From NCBI GenBank assembly GCA_007922305.1, contig ML677374.1, positions 8,057,884 to 8,121,883 of the forward strand: DNA of 64,000 nt. The letters run 5' to 3'. Positions 47,421 through 58,866 of the stretch are shown in pieces. Source of the DNA: Dermatemys mawii (Eukaryota > Chordata > Testudines > Dermatemydidae). A model generated the notes under the pieces. The model was not told the DNA's origin. It saw nothing but the letters and a program-made list of their open reading frames with translations, and searched no databases. The position numbers and the translations under genes are program-made. Within the stretch, counting starts at the first letter, position 1. Every line of letters starts with the position of its first letter.

Positions 47421-47535
47421 GGGTGACCAGATGTCCCAATATTTGATAGGGACAGTCCTGATTTTTCAGTCTTTCTTACATAGGATTATGACCTCTCCCC
47501 TGTCTCGATTTTTCACACTTGCTCTCTGGTCAGCC
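47421..47535. mobile_element. Small TA-flanked MITE
   Basis: 'gggtgaccagatgtccc' at the left and 'gctctctggtcagcc' at the right are inverted repeats. TA precedes (47419-47420) and follows (47536-47537). About 115 bp, non-coding. Confidence 0.7.
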
Positions 47536-47699
47536 TAGCCTGTTTTAAATCTCTCTCCTTCTTCTTTCCCCCTTTACATTTGGTAAGTCTCTCTGCCTGC
47601 ATGCGGTGTCTTTTGAACTTCAGGTTAGTTTTGTTAGTACAGGAGTCAACGGCAGCTGGGGGTAACGAGGAGCTCTGTGCCGTGGGAGAATGTTGGTCT

Positions 47700-47995
47700 G
47701 TGAATGAGTTTTGAAAAATTCTTGTAGGGTAACGAGAATATACCTAACACCACCAAAATGGTACAATTTCCCCCCCACCACATCCCGTGTGGACTCAGTT
47801 ATACCAATATGAAGGCACTTATAGTGGTTTAGCTAGTCCTCTAATAGGAAAAAAGCGATTTTGTGTGTTGTTTTGTTTTTGTTTTCTGTAGGGAGGGGGA
47901 ATAACCTACGCTGATAGGGGTTGTACCAATATCACTGGAGCAGTAACGATTACACCACTATCCAAGGTGGTTCTCTGTGCAAAACCTGTGTTGAC
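47700..47995. repeat. 'ttataccaatat' MITE-like repeat, degraded
   Basis: 'tggactcagttataccaata', 'gtggtttagctagtcctcta' and 'gtgcaaaacctgtgttgacc' are landmarks of a short non-coding DNA element. Boundaries are approximate. Confidence 0.4.
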
Positions 47996-48340
47996 CACGT
48001 TTTGGAGTAACTGAGAATTCAGGCCTCCGTAACACTCAGACAAATGACTCCAGGTTCCTTAGGTCTGTGATTGCTGCATACATATTCCGAGTTCTAGGGC
48101 CAGAGTCTGCCCTAAGTCATACCTGAGCAGCCTGCCTGGGTTCTCTGGGTGACCTTGGGGCAGCCCATCCTTGGTCCCTAGTAACTTGTGTTTTGAATAC
48201 AGGGGGGAAATTGTAAGGGGAACTGGAACCTTGAAAAAGTAAATGATGCCTCTTCCCTGCCTTGGTGGTGGTTTGACATTAAAGAAGCAGATGGAGATTG
48301 GCAGCAGCTATGTAAAGGTGCCCGCCTGAATAAGTCAGTC

Positions 48341-48691
48341 CAGAGATTCTCAAACTTCATTGCACCACGACCCTCTTCTGACGACAAAAGTTAGTATACG
48401 ACCCCAGGAGGGCAGACTGAGGCCTGAGCCCAAGCCTCGCTGCACCGTGAATGGGGGAAGGGAGAAATAGCCCAAGACCCACTGCCCCAGGCGGGGAGGC
48501 CAAAGGCTTCAGCCCCCAGCACGGGGCCTGTAGCCTGAGCCCTGAAGCCCTCAAGCTTTGGCCCCAGGTAGGGAGGCTTGGGCTTCGGCACTGGCCCTAA
48601 GCCTCCGCAAGTGTAAGCCAGCCCTGGTGACCTCATTAAAATGGGGTCACGACCCACTTTGGGTTCCCAACCCACAGCCTGAGAATGGCTG
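48341..48691. mobile_element. hAT-type non-autonomous element
   Basis: Starts CAGAGATTCTCAAAC and ends 'agcctgagaatggctg'. The flanks AGTCAGTC (48333-48340) and CGTCACTC (48692-48699) match at 6 of 8. The GC-rich interior has repeated 'cctgagccc' and 'aggcttgggctt' motifs. A 94-codon open frame on the minus strand is spurious. Confidence 0.7.
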
Positions 48692-49005
48692 CGTCACTCA
48701 CTTCGAGTAAGCGGCACTGAAATAGCTGCTGAAAGCTGGGGAGAACAGAGTTCAAAAGCTGCCAGAGCTGCTGATCTGTGGGTGAGGGCGTGGAAGGTGC
48801 TACAAAGCTGAGACCAACACTTAGCTACCCTGATAAACAAGGGGAGGGCTCAGGATTTTTAATGGGCTGTTGGTTTGATAGGTTAAATCGACTTGCTCGG
48901 TGGTGGTGGTGGTTGGGGGTTTGATTTTTTTTTTCAGCTCTGCCTTTTGACTCCTAGCCCCTTGGCTCCAACCTCTAGACACACAATCCCCAGGATAGGT
49001 TAGAG

Positions 49006-49308
49006 CAGAGGTTCTCAAACTGGGGGTCGCAACCCCCCTGGGGGTTGCGGAGCACCTCCAGGGGGGTCGTGAGCTCCCGGTGCCGCTTTTAAAGCTGCTG
49101 AATGCATTACTTTTGCATTTGGCAGGTTTTCGGCGGACATACCGAGCGCTTCCGAAAATAGCACTCGGGAGCGCTCGGAATGTCTGCTGAAAAGCCGCCG
49201 AATGCAGAAGTAATGCATTCAGTGGCTTTTCGGTGGACATACAAGGGTCTACCACGGCACAGAGGAAGGTAAAAAGGGTCGCAGTCTCAAAAAGTTTGAG
49301 AACCGCTG
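49006..49308. mobile_element. hAT-type non-autonomous element
   Basis: Starts CAGAGGTTCTCAAACT and ends AGTTTGAGAACCGCTG (14 of 16 inverted). The flanks GGTTAGAG (48998-49005) and GGCTAGAG (49309-49316) match at 7 of 8. The interior has its own inverted pair of 'gcattacttttgcatttggc' and 'gcagaagtaatgcattcag'. Confidence 0.88.
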
Positions 49309-49911
49309 GGCTAGAGGGACCATTGACCTAATCCCATGGGATTCAGATTGTTCCTTGAAACACGGCCTGCCTATTGGACGTCTTCACAGTGCTCCTCATT
49401 CCGAACACCACTTCCATTCAGGCCTTTTGCAGGCTGCTGCTTTACTCTTTTCTGAATGAATGTCATTGAAACTTGACAACACGCTGACTATAAAGGGATC
49501 CTGGCCTTCCTTTATGGTGGGGTTGGCTGGAGGACTTGGTTTGAGGAACCCCTGAGGTGTGCATTTCATTCCCACCCTACAGGCATCTCTCTAAGGCATT
49601 TCCATGTCCTCCAGTACCTTCTGTAACAGATTTATTCTTTCTACACCCCTGTGAGGTAGGGAAGTGCTGCTATTCCATTTCAGAACAAGGAATTAAACCC
49701 CTTTGTCTCCAAGTGCCAGGTTAACCAAGACCATCCTCTTTCTGTCAATCATTGCAATGCTTTATAGCTGGTTTATAAGTGTGTTGTAAATTTGCATTTA
49801 AAAAAAGTTAATTTGTAACCTAGGGATTTGACTGGAAATGAAATATTGGTTCTCCCCTTCATTCAAAACTGGATCATCACAACCCCCCCGCCTCCCCCCC
49901 CCCGGGGTGGG

Positions 49912-50011
49912 NNNNNNNNNNNNNNNNNNNNNNNNNNNNNNNNNNNNNNNNNNNNNNNNNNNNNNNNNNNNNNNNNNNNNNNNNNNNNNNNNNNNNNNNN
50001 NNNNNNNNNNN
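49912..50011. other. Assembly gap (100 N)
   Basis: Exactly 100 N, the usual placeholder for a gap of unknown size. The left flank is C/G homopolymer (49882-49911) and the right flank is T24 (50012-50035), so the break fell in low-complexity sequence. Confidence 0.98.
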
Positions 50012-50042
<31 letters not shown>

Positions 50043-50356
50043 CCTCCTTGATTGAGATCCCCTGAAGACTTTGAAATAAGAGTCCTGCATTCCTGTTCAC
50101 AGATTCTCTGGATGCCTGTCAAGGGAAACCTGTGCAACACTTCCAGAAGTCCAGCCTGGGAGCTTAAATTCATAACTTAGTTCAAACAAAGTTATGGTCC
50201 TAATAAAGACATTGTAATTAAGCCATAAATCCAATCTGTAACCCAGAAGCCCTTTTTTTATAACTACAGGGGTGTTAACAGGGCACTTCACCTTGAATGG
50301 TCGCTTTGAATATGTGCTAACTACTGATAGATCTTGTATTCACCTGTGACACTGAG

Positions 50357-50450
50357 TATCTTTGCTGGACCTGAAGAAGAGCTCTGTGTATCTTGAAAGT
50401 TGTCTGTCTCCAACAAAAGTTAGTCTAATTAAAAGATATTGCTTCAACAT
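50357..50450 (+). repeat. Dispersed repeat ('ctgaagaagagctctgtg' family)
   Basis: 'cctgaagaagagctctgtgt', 'atcttgaaagttgtctgtct' and 'aattaaaagatattgcttca' match the family also seen at 8697-8885. Confidence 0.65.
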
Positions 50451-50507
50451 CTTCTCTGTAAGATCCATATCAGTTTCTCACATGCTTTCTTGGCTTTTTT
50501 GCAGCAT

Positions 50508-50640
50508 GTGTTGTAGCCATGTTTGTCCCAGGATATGAGACAAAGTAGGTGAGGTAATGTATTTTATTGGACCAACTTCTGGCAGTGGAAGGTACACACC
50601 TTTTAGTGTTACGCAGAGCTCTTCAGGCCCAGGGAAGGAA
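50508..50640 (-). repeat. Dispersed repeat, inverted copy
   Basis: 'ttgtagccatgtttgtccca', 'gaggtaatgtattttattgg', 'accaacttctggcagtgg' and 'cagagctcttcaggcccagg' form the reverse complement of the preceding family. It sits about 60 bp away in opposite orientation. Confidence 0.65.
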
Positions 50641-50849
50641 GCAGAGTGTCTGAACTAAATAGAAGTTGGGGCAGATTGTAGAGCAGATGGGGTAACACGT
50701 GTTGGAGGTAGTCACTTGAAATGAAGTGGGCCATTTGATGTTAGATTAATGTGTACGGCCAGTACGGCTTTTCTTATGTGTAAAGGGGCCTCCTGAAGTT
50801 GGTGCAGTGAGACATTACCTCACCTGTCTTGTTTCTGTCATGCTTTCTA

Positions 50850-51112
50850 AGGGCTTGTCTACACTGGCATTAACAGCGCTACAACTTTCTTGCTCGGGGA
50901 TGTGAAAAAACACACCCTCCTGAGCACAGCAAGTTGTAGTGCTGTAAAGTGCCAGTGTAAACAGAGCCCCAGCCCTGGGAGCTACCCCGTTGTTGAGGTG
51001 AGTGGGTTTTTTTTTTTTTTTTTGTTGTTGCTGGTTTTTTTTCAAGAGGGTTGGGAGAGCTCTCTGCCATGACTACACAAGCATGTTAGCGTTGCCAGTG
51101 TAGACTAGCCCT
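50850..51112. mobile_element. 'gggcttgtctacactggca' MITE
   Basis: The terminal inverted repeat AGGGCTTGTCTACACTGGCA is matched at 19 of 20 positions by the right end. TA flanks both sides (50848-50849, 51113-51114), so Tc1/mariner-like. Internally palindromic ('cagcgctacaactttc' against 'gttgtagtgctg'). A second, older copy lies at about 53096-53348. A T18-like run was inserted near 51006. Confidence 0.85.
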
Positions 51113-51261
51113 TAGTGTGACTTGAGGGAGTATTAAACTCAGCATGCCAGTTTCTGACCTCTGACTCTAATGTAAATCTAGAGTAATTTAGTGCGATCGG
51201 AGTCACTCTGAGTATTCTTTGCTGTAGTTGGAGGTAAGGTTCTCCTTGCAGGTTTAGAAGG

Positions 51262-51330
51262 TAGGAATGTAGAACTTGCCATACTGGCTCATACCATTGG
51301 TTCAGCAAGTCTGAATGCCTATTATCTCTT
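51262..51330 (-). mobile_element. CR1 3' end fragment, minus strand
   Basis: 'gtagaacttgccatactgg' then 'ccattggttcagcaagtctg' is a decayed reverse CR1 terminus (compare 10828-10912). Confidence 0.5.
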
Positions 51331-52119
51331 GCTCCAAAAGACTCAACCTTCATGACTTCTCAACCTTGCCTTTTGTGCTCTGTACCTGGTGGGAGGCGCC
51401 TCCTGGAATTCCTTCCCGGTCAGCTTCTGCCTGAAGCAAACTGTGTGACTGCCCTTATCTAAAACATGCATAATTGCGAATATATTAGGTCATAAAATCC
51501 AGCCCTTTAAAACCTCTTGCTACAGTACTTGATGACCGGCTGGCTCATTGAATTGCACAGACCGGCAAAGACTGCAGGCTGCATGAAGTAGTATTTTGCA
51601 CAGGCCCATATTTATTTTTATCCCAAGTGTTTTATGGAGTTTAACAGCATCTTCTAGGGAAAGGAAACTTAGTTTTACACCTCTGTTTGATTCCTTGACT
51701 GAGAGAAGAAGCGAGGCCCTCTATTGGACTTGATGACACTTTTCTGACTGGCTTTGGCTGCCCCATCCAATCAATTGCAAAATTTCAGGGAATATTCTAG
51801 TCATCAGTAGTTCTCCACCAAAAAAAGGATTTTGGTGAAAACCAGGAGAAGGGGAGAGGGCGGGGCAAACCCATCAGCTTCAGCCAGGTCTGTAATTCTC
51901 TATAGATCAGGACTGTCTTTCTGACTTCAGGCATTGCTGCAGTGGCAGCAGTGCAAACCTCTAGCATAGAGAGGGTGAACTTTTATAATCCATGACTTTT
52001 TTCCTGCTGGAAATCAGGATAAAGCCACTGGTGCAAATAGGGGTTTACTCTTGTGGGTATCTGGGATTTTAACCCAGGCAGTAATCAAGGGGAGGCCCAG
52101 ACCCATAATGAAAGCCTAA

Positions 52120-52345
52120 TGGGAGGGAGTGTAGCCTAGTAAATAGCACACTGGACTGGGACTTAGGAGAGCTGGATTCTATTCCCAGCTCTGCGATGGA
52201 AATGCAGGGTGATCTTGCTGGTCATTGGCTTCTGGTTTCCCCATCTGTAAATTGGTGGTAATGATGATACTTCTCTTAGCAGGGCACTCTGAGATATATG
52301 GAGGAAATGTACTATATGAGAGAGCTTGAGCTAGGTAACAATGTG
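52120..52345 (+). repeat. MIR-type SINE, nearly full length
   Basis: The head 'gtgtagcctagtaaatagca' and 'cactggactgggacttagga' is followed by 'tctattcccagctctg', 'tttccccatctgtaaattgg' and 'gggcactctgagatatat'. It gives the head-core-3' order of the family. Confidence 0.85.
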
Positions 52346-53095
52346 TTTTGATTTCACTCAATTTGGGTTGGTATTAGGAGAATGGTAAAGGCTCAGTAAC
52401 TTGCCAGAGTTACTGACCAATACTTTTTTGTCTTCAAAGACATTTGGAGTAAGATGTCGTGGTTCTAATATGAATAAAGCATATTTGAGTCAAATTCTGT
52501 GAAAGTCACTTGGTCTCATGTCTGAGATCCTTTGGTTAGGGTCCATAACGCTGTGGTTCTTTTTGTTGCATTCTATTTTACTATCTCCGAGAATGAAACT
52601 TCTGATCAGTCACAGCCCTGTAGTTCGAAGAATTCAGTGCCACAATTTGAAGACTGAATTTTTCCAAGCAGTATTTGCAAGCTCCAGGTTTGAAAGTCTC
52701 TTTTGAATATTGCACTGTGGTGTCGGTAAATTAATTTCACAGATGCAGTCTCTGCGAGAGTCCAATGAGAGGTCTGTATGTTCTTGGTTTGGCTTGTGTT
52801 TGAAGCTCACAACTGTTAGTTTTCTCCCATTGTTAGAGGCACACTTGTCTCTCTAGAGGTTGAATTGGTTATAGTATGTGTGTGTATATATAATAGGCCC
52901 AATTTTCCTTTATGCGAATGCCTCTTTAAAACTCCTTTATACTGTAAAGTGGATGTCTGTTTCATTTGCACATGCTTTTTAGGTCCCCATATACTGCCAG
53001 AGTAGTATGAAACAGTGCCTCTTATTTTCCCACTAAATGAGAATCTGGCACAATGGGCATCAAGCAAACCGAATGGAGGAAAAGAGATGGAGTCT

Positions 53096-53348
53096 GAGCA
53101 GTTTTCTACACTGGCACTTTACAGTGCTGCAACTTTCTCGCTCAGGGGTGGAAAAATACCCCCTGAGCGCAGCAAGTTTCAGCTCTATAAAGCGCCAGTG
53201 TAGACACTGCACCAGTGCTGGGAGCTGTGTCCCTTGAGGAGGTGGTTTTATTGGCACGCTGGGAGAGCTCTCTATCTGCTGTGACTACACAAGCCACATT
53301 AAAGCGCTTGCCACAGCAATGCTTAACGTTACCTGTGTAGACTAGCCC
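53096..53348. mobile_element. 'tctacactggca' MITE, second copy
   Basis: Colinear with the element at 50850-51112: 'tctacactggcactttacag', 'gctgcaactttctcgctcag', 'gcgccagtgtagacactgca', 'tgggagagctctct', 'tgactacacaagccacatta' and right end 'gtgtagactagccc'. The left end has decayed, so the start is approximate. Confidence 0.8.
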
Positions 53349-53699
53349 TAAGTAGAGCAGTCATTCTATGCTGCAGATTATTTCAACCTCCTTCCTCCCC
53401 CTCTTCCTCTATTTTGTTTCTTTTCCGCCCCTGTTGGGTTGTTGCAGTCTGCATATGTTACCACTTAGTCGGTTTGGCTGTTCTGTTGTAAAGGATTCAT
53501 TTGTTGGCACACAGGCAGTGAAAAGGTTACTACTGGTTTTATCTCCTCCTTTTGTGGTGGGAGACCTGCACTGTATTTGTGGATTTTTATTTGCGTCACT
53601 GAACCCAGAAGTTTTTATTACGTTCTCAGAAATTGATTTTGTAACCACTCAGCCATGAAAGCCAAACCATGCAGTTTAGTTAGAACTCTGAGCGGGAAA

Positions 53700-53930
53700 T
53701 AACAAAATGAGGTTCATCGTGAGGGGGAAAATGCAAATTTAATATTCATTGGTGGGGGGGAACCATCTCAGAGCTGAAGAGTCCAGGCGAAGGAGATGTT
53801 CCGGGTGAACCATGCTTGGTGATTGATCAAAGGCCCCCATCCCTGTAATGTTGGAGTGCCTCTCAATCTAATGTAGTTTTCCTCACAATACCATGGTGAA
53901 GTTGGTGATTTTGCTTATAGTTTTGTCCTA
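53700..53930. promoter_or_regulatory. Candidate intronic regulatory block
   Basis: Repeat-free. Has an octamer ATGCAAAT (53731-53738) followed by 'ttaatattcattg', and a TCF/LEF-like ATCAAAG (53826-53832). These are short motifs and can occur by chance. Confidence 0.22.
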
Positions 53931-54019
53931 ACTGTCTCATGGTACATTCCTGCAGTGAAATGCACTAATACTAGTGCTGTGCTGGTACTAGTATAGGTGT
54001 CAAATATTTCTTATCTTAT

Positions 54020-54205
54020 TCGAGATGAGAGCCCTATCTGGTTAGGCACTGTACAGGTGCGTTAAGATGGTGTGTACCCCAGAGCGCGTATGCACACTAA
54101 ATGGACAAAGGGTAGGGAAACAGATGGCATAACCTGCCCAGAGCAGAATCAAGGTTTCTTGACTCTCAGTCCATACCCTATCTCCTAGACCATGCCGTGC
54201 TCACA
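54020..54205 (-). repeat. MIR-type SINE, minus strand
   Basis: 'tggttaggcactgtacaggt' (tail), 'ataacctgcccagagcagaa', then 'ctcagtccataccctatctc' and 'ctagaccatgccgtgc' (head). Confidence 0.65.
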
Positions 54206-56779
54206 AAAGGTACTTCAGTTACATTGATATTGAAGAGGAGTGTGTTTAAAATTTATAGACTGACTTTTGGAAAGGCTGAGTCCCATTGACTTCAGTAGGA
54301 GTTGAGTGCCCTAAAACCTGGTGCTGTGCTCCCCTTGATGTCTGGGGGAGTTTTTGTACACTTCGATAGGAGCAGGCTTGCACCTAAACTTGTATGGATG
54401 GGCTTTTCTAAAAGGAAGGAAGAAATGTGCCCAGAGCAGCCCAAGATCGCCTGCATGCTAGCAACAATAAGAACAAGGCTACATATTTTCACTATTATGG
54501 GAAAATACATAAGGCATGTTTAATTATTTGGTGCGTGTCCTGCAATCTAAGGAGTTGGACTGTTGATTCTGCTTTCAGCTCTCACCACTGGCCAGGCCAG
54601 TTGCAAACCTACTGCGCATACAGAATTTCTTCCCTCTGCAGGTACTGTTTTACCTGGAGGTATGACAAGAACAGGGAAGAGATGAGCTGACCTGGGGAAA
54701 GGACAAGATGAACCACACCCCCGGTGCTGACTTACTGTGAATTTACCCTGCAGTGCTTTTCAGAAATGCAGTTATCTGGTCTTGGATGATACTAGTTGGT
54801 AAAACCTGTATATCCATACCAAACACTTACAACCAGGGTTTGTTTAATTAGGGGTGGCCCATGTGGAAGTATGGCTTGTATTATTGTAGCTGTTTTCCTG
54901 GGCCATCTGTTGAGATGCATCTCGCAATAAGGTCATTTCTTTGAATCTGACTAGACTGTTGTGTTATATAGTAGTAGAAATGGGCGCTCTATTGTGTGTT
55001 CTGCCTCGGCCAGACATCTATCCTATGTGATCTTTAAAAATCAATTTTTAAGAGGCAAAACTCCACTTGGGAGTGGAAACAACTGCAGTCTAAATTCTGG
55101 AGGGATTGCTTTCAGTCCAGAATGTGATATCCCAGCAACTCCATGTAATAACATACAAAAATTGGAAGCTCCAGTATGGTCTCTCTCGCTTTGTGTGTGT
55201 TGTGCTTTATAAATCCTCAAAAGCACTTTTGAAGATGTATAAAGCGAAGAAATACAATCCAGTGAAGAGAGAGTTAGACAAACTGCAGCATATCATGACG
55301 GCATAAGGAAAAAATATTCCAACAAGAAGCCGATTTAAAAATTGAAACTGAGCAGCTAATCAGCAAATATTTGTGAAATGAGTTTTTGACAGCTCATTTC
55401 TGACCTCTTGGACTGTGACTCAGGAATAAATAGGAGAGCCCACTTTATATCGACTCTCGGTCTGAGGGGTGTGTGGGAGAGTGCATACAGTCATCCCTTA
55501 AGTTAATCAGCCTGCTGCACTGGATTACTGTTTCGTGACTGTCTCTTCTCTGCATTGAGCCAAGGCCGAAGTAAGGAACAGAGCCATGTGTATGAGTGAC
55601 CTGGAGAACTTTCTGTTCAGCGCTGTATGGGGGGGGCTGACTTGGCTTCTTGCCCTTGTCTCAGCATGGCCATTCTTTAGCATTAATTTTCTAATTTCTA
55701 ATGTTTAATTTTCTAAGTCTTTGGACTTCAGAAGTCTCCTGTGGTTTGACAAACAGCTGGCTCTCTGAGAGCTGCATGTGGGCAGCTTGTGGCAGGAAGA
55801 CTGACTGGTAAGGCAGGGCTTTCAAGGTCCAATGGAACAGGATTCACGGATGCTATATTGCTTTGGTGTATTCAGTTCCGGGGATTGCTTTCCATGCAAT
55901 GGGTGACCATCACTTTAAAACTGAGTGATCTGGCTTCATACGTGGGGGTGTGTGTTCTGGGGGCAAGGAATAAGAGGAAAAATGCCCAGTGCTGAAGGGC
56001 TGCAACAGGCCTCCTCTGCTATCCGCATGCTGCAGCAATGGGCTGAAATAGCTGATGTTGCTTCTGTGCACACCTGAATAGGGCATCAGTGGATCTGTGC
56101 AGTCATGGATCCTGTAACCTCCTCTTTCATGCTGTGTGTGCTGTCTTAGCTCACCTTCGCTCAGACGCCCTTTGCAAAGCACTCTGAATACAAAGGTCCC
56201 CCTGACCCTGTAAGGCCAGTCTACCAGTGGCACTAATGTAAATGGTGCAGAGGACAGGCTGTTGTAGGAAGGCATGCACCAACGTGCTGCCTGCTCACCC
56301 CAAGCGAAGGTTTGTTGGCTTGATTATTGGAACGTTACACTGAAGATTTGAAGTGTTCAGCTGTTCCTAAAAAGAGATCTCGAAACTGGAATACCATTTT
56401 TAAAAAACCAAAACCCAACACCTTTTAGCTGAGTCTTGTTCATCTCTGTTTCAGTCCGAAGCAGTGAAAGCCCGCATGCCTCAAGTAAATCGAATTCATC
56501 TCCCTTTTAAAAACCAGGAGGGAGGGACCTCTGACCCCACTGATGTCAGTGGTAAAATTCTCATTGACTTCAGGGTGGCCACGGTTTTGTCCTATAACGG
56601 GATCCATTGATGCCTGGTTGTCTGGCGTGTGCCACTTGCCATGAGCGTGCCCATTTTAACATTTGCCAGTGCTTTCCTTGCTGACTACTGGGTATCTCTG
56701 TCCCAGAAATACAGACCTCCTGGGTCATTTGTATCAGGACATTGTTAGATGTGTTAGGGAAGAGAGTACAACTGAGAAC

Positions 56780-56862
56780 TAGCGCTCCATTGTGCAGCCA
56801 CTGTACAAACGAACAGTAAAATAGGCCTTTGCCAACAAGATGCTTACAGTCAAATGACCTGA
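56780..56862 (-). repeat. MIR/L2-type SINE tail, minus strand
   Basis: 'agcgctccattgtgcagcca', 'ctgtacaaacgaacagtaaa' and 'caagatgcttacagtcaaat' are the reverse of the tail at 27385-27500. Confidence 0.6.
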
Positions 56863-57089
56863 TCCTGGAAAGAGACTTACTCAAACAGACCCCTGTGTCC
56901 CCATGGCACCCAACTGGCTTACACACAGTACCATGTAAACACGGGTCCACTCCATGTTGTGTTTTGCAGGATCAGGGCAAGACAAAGTATGGGAGACAGG
57001 AGTTCTCATCCCTGTCTTACAGAATGGGGGTTGAGGCAGAGAGCAGGATTTCAAAAGCCGATTTCAAAAGCCACTTTCAGTGCACCTAG

Positions 57090-57203
57090 TGCTCCAAAGT
57101 CACGTTCAGAGTTCACGACCTTCCTTGCAAAGGTTCTGAGTGCCCCGTTAGCTCCAGGGGGAGTTCTGGGTGCTTCTCAGCTCTTCTGAAAATCAGGCCC
57201 CCT
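57090..57203. repeat. Short palindromic element, degraded
   Basis: 'ggttctgagtgccccgttag' faces 'ggagttctgggtgcttctca', ending in 'ctgaaaatcaggccc'. Same type as 61376-61439. Confidence 0.5.
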
Positions 57204-57719
57204 GTGCCTGACATTGTCTTGCAAAATTGAGGTTGCATTTTTGGTTTTATTTTTTTAGGATACTGCAGCTCCCATCTGCACAACCATGCTATCCGGGGAG
57301 TAGTGTATCTGATACTATCGTTGGGGTCACTGCGTGCAGCATCGGGATCTCTCATTCTCGGTTGCTTCAAACTGTGACCAGAAATTTTAAAAAAACAAAC
57401 CAAAAAAACCCCTTGAAAATTTTCACAGGGCTGCTACCTTCTGCCCTGAGAGGTGTGTGTGGGCAGTGAAACCCCGCATTTACACCAGATAGTTGTGCAT
57501 AGTCAGATTACTGGTAAAATAAACCAGCAGCTAGTTTACAGGAAAGTATAATCCAGGAATGAAGGTCTGCTGGGCTGCTTACTATTTTAATACAGTCTTA
57601 TTCTTTAGATGTCTCCGGTGCTAGAGTGCTGCCAGCTTAGATGAAACCTTTGTGTATTGTTTCAGATGATCCTTGTGCTAGGAGCAGTACACATGCTATT
57701 TAAAAAAAAAAAAATCCTC

Positions 57720-57885
57720 ATCCTAAAGAGTTGATGGTGCTTGTCTCGTCTGTTTAGACTAACTGGGGGTTGGGAGCAAAGCAATTTGCATGAAGTCACT
57801 CAGAAGCTGATCTGGCATTAGAACCCACGTCTTAATTTTAGTGCGGCATTCTAGCCACTGGACTGTGCTCTCTCTGTCTAATCTA
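57720..57885 (-). repeat. MIR-type SINE, minus strand
   Basis: 'gcatgaagtcactcagaagc', 'ggcattagaacccacgtctt' and 'cattctagccactggactgt' give the reversed core and head. Confidence 0.65.
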
Positions 57886-58199
57886 ATAGTTGCAGCCCAA
57901 GTTGTTGTTCTGCCCGGTAAAGATTCTCCTGATACTTGTCTCACATTGACTCTAATGTATCCACTCTTTAGTGACCCACTCCACCGTTATTAGCTCCTAT
58001 GGTGAACGGTTCAGTTTGGAAACTACAGCCATGCATGTCCAGATAAAGAACCCGGTCCTGAGTGACTGCCACCTTTGCTTTGCCATTGCCACTATTGGTG
58101 AAATATCAAGCCGAGTATTTTATGACCAGGGATTGCAGCCCCATCCTGAGCATGGCTTACCAGGCTCTTCCTAGCCTGGTGTCGCATACTTTGTCCCTG

Positions 58200-58412
58200 T
58201 ACATGTGCAGTGGATAACACACTGGACAGGGAGACCTGGGTTCTATTCTCAGCTCTGCCACTGGCCTGTAGGGTGACATGGGGTAGGTCACTGTACTTCA
58301 CTGTGCCTCAGTTTTACCATCTGGAAAATGGGACTAATGATATTGAGCTCCTTTGTAAAATGCTTTCAGTGTAGTTGATGAAAATTGCTGTATAAGAGCT
58401 AGGGATTACCGC
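58200..58412 (+). repeat. MIR-type SINE, nearly full length
   Basis: 'tgcagtggataacacactgg', 'gggttctattctcagctctg', 'gtgcctcagttttaccatct', 'tttgtaaaatgctttcagtg' and 'ataagagctagggattac'. One of the clearest copies. Confidence 0.85.
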
Positions 58413-58733
58413 TTACCTGCCTGTCTTCAGATCATGAGCACCTCAGACTGCCTTCTTGAATGTGTGGAAAGTTCCTCACACATAACAGGCACTACTGTTA
58501 ATACTAGTAACTCAGTCACCTGTGTCACCAAAGGGATCCCCCTGTAGCATTAGGACGTCCGTGCCTTCTTCAAGATGGTCAGTAGGAGGCAATATTCCAA
58601 ATGCGTGGACAGTCAGAAATGATCCGCTCTGTAGAGAGCAGCCCTGAACACCAGCCTTTCAGCTAAGATCAAGCATAGTGTTTGTTTGCTGTTAAGTATT
58701 TAACACCCCCTGCTCTCTGGAGATGGATTAGAT

Positions 58734-58866
58734 CAGTGGTTTTCAACCTCTTTTTTTTTTAATTTGCAGACCCCTAAAAAATTTCAAATGGAAGTGCAGA
58801 TCCCTTGGGAAATCTTAGACCTGGGCCACCAGGGTGGTTTGTGGGACCACCGGTTGAAAACCACTG
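58734..58866. mobile_element. Short hAT-type element (133 bp)
   Basis: CAGTGGTTTTCAACC and GGTTGAAAACCACTG are a perfect 15-bp inverted pair. The flanks GATTAGAT (58726-58733) and AATTAGAT (58867-58874) match at 7 of 8. Contains 'tgcagacccctaaaaaattt'. Confidence 0.9.
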
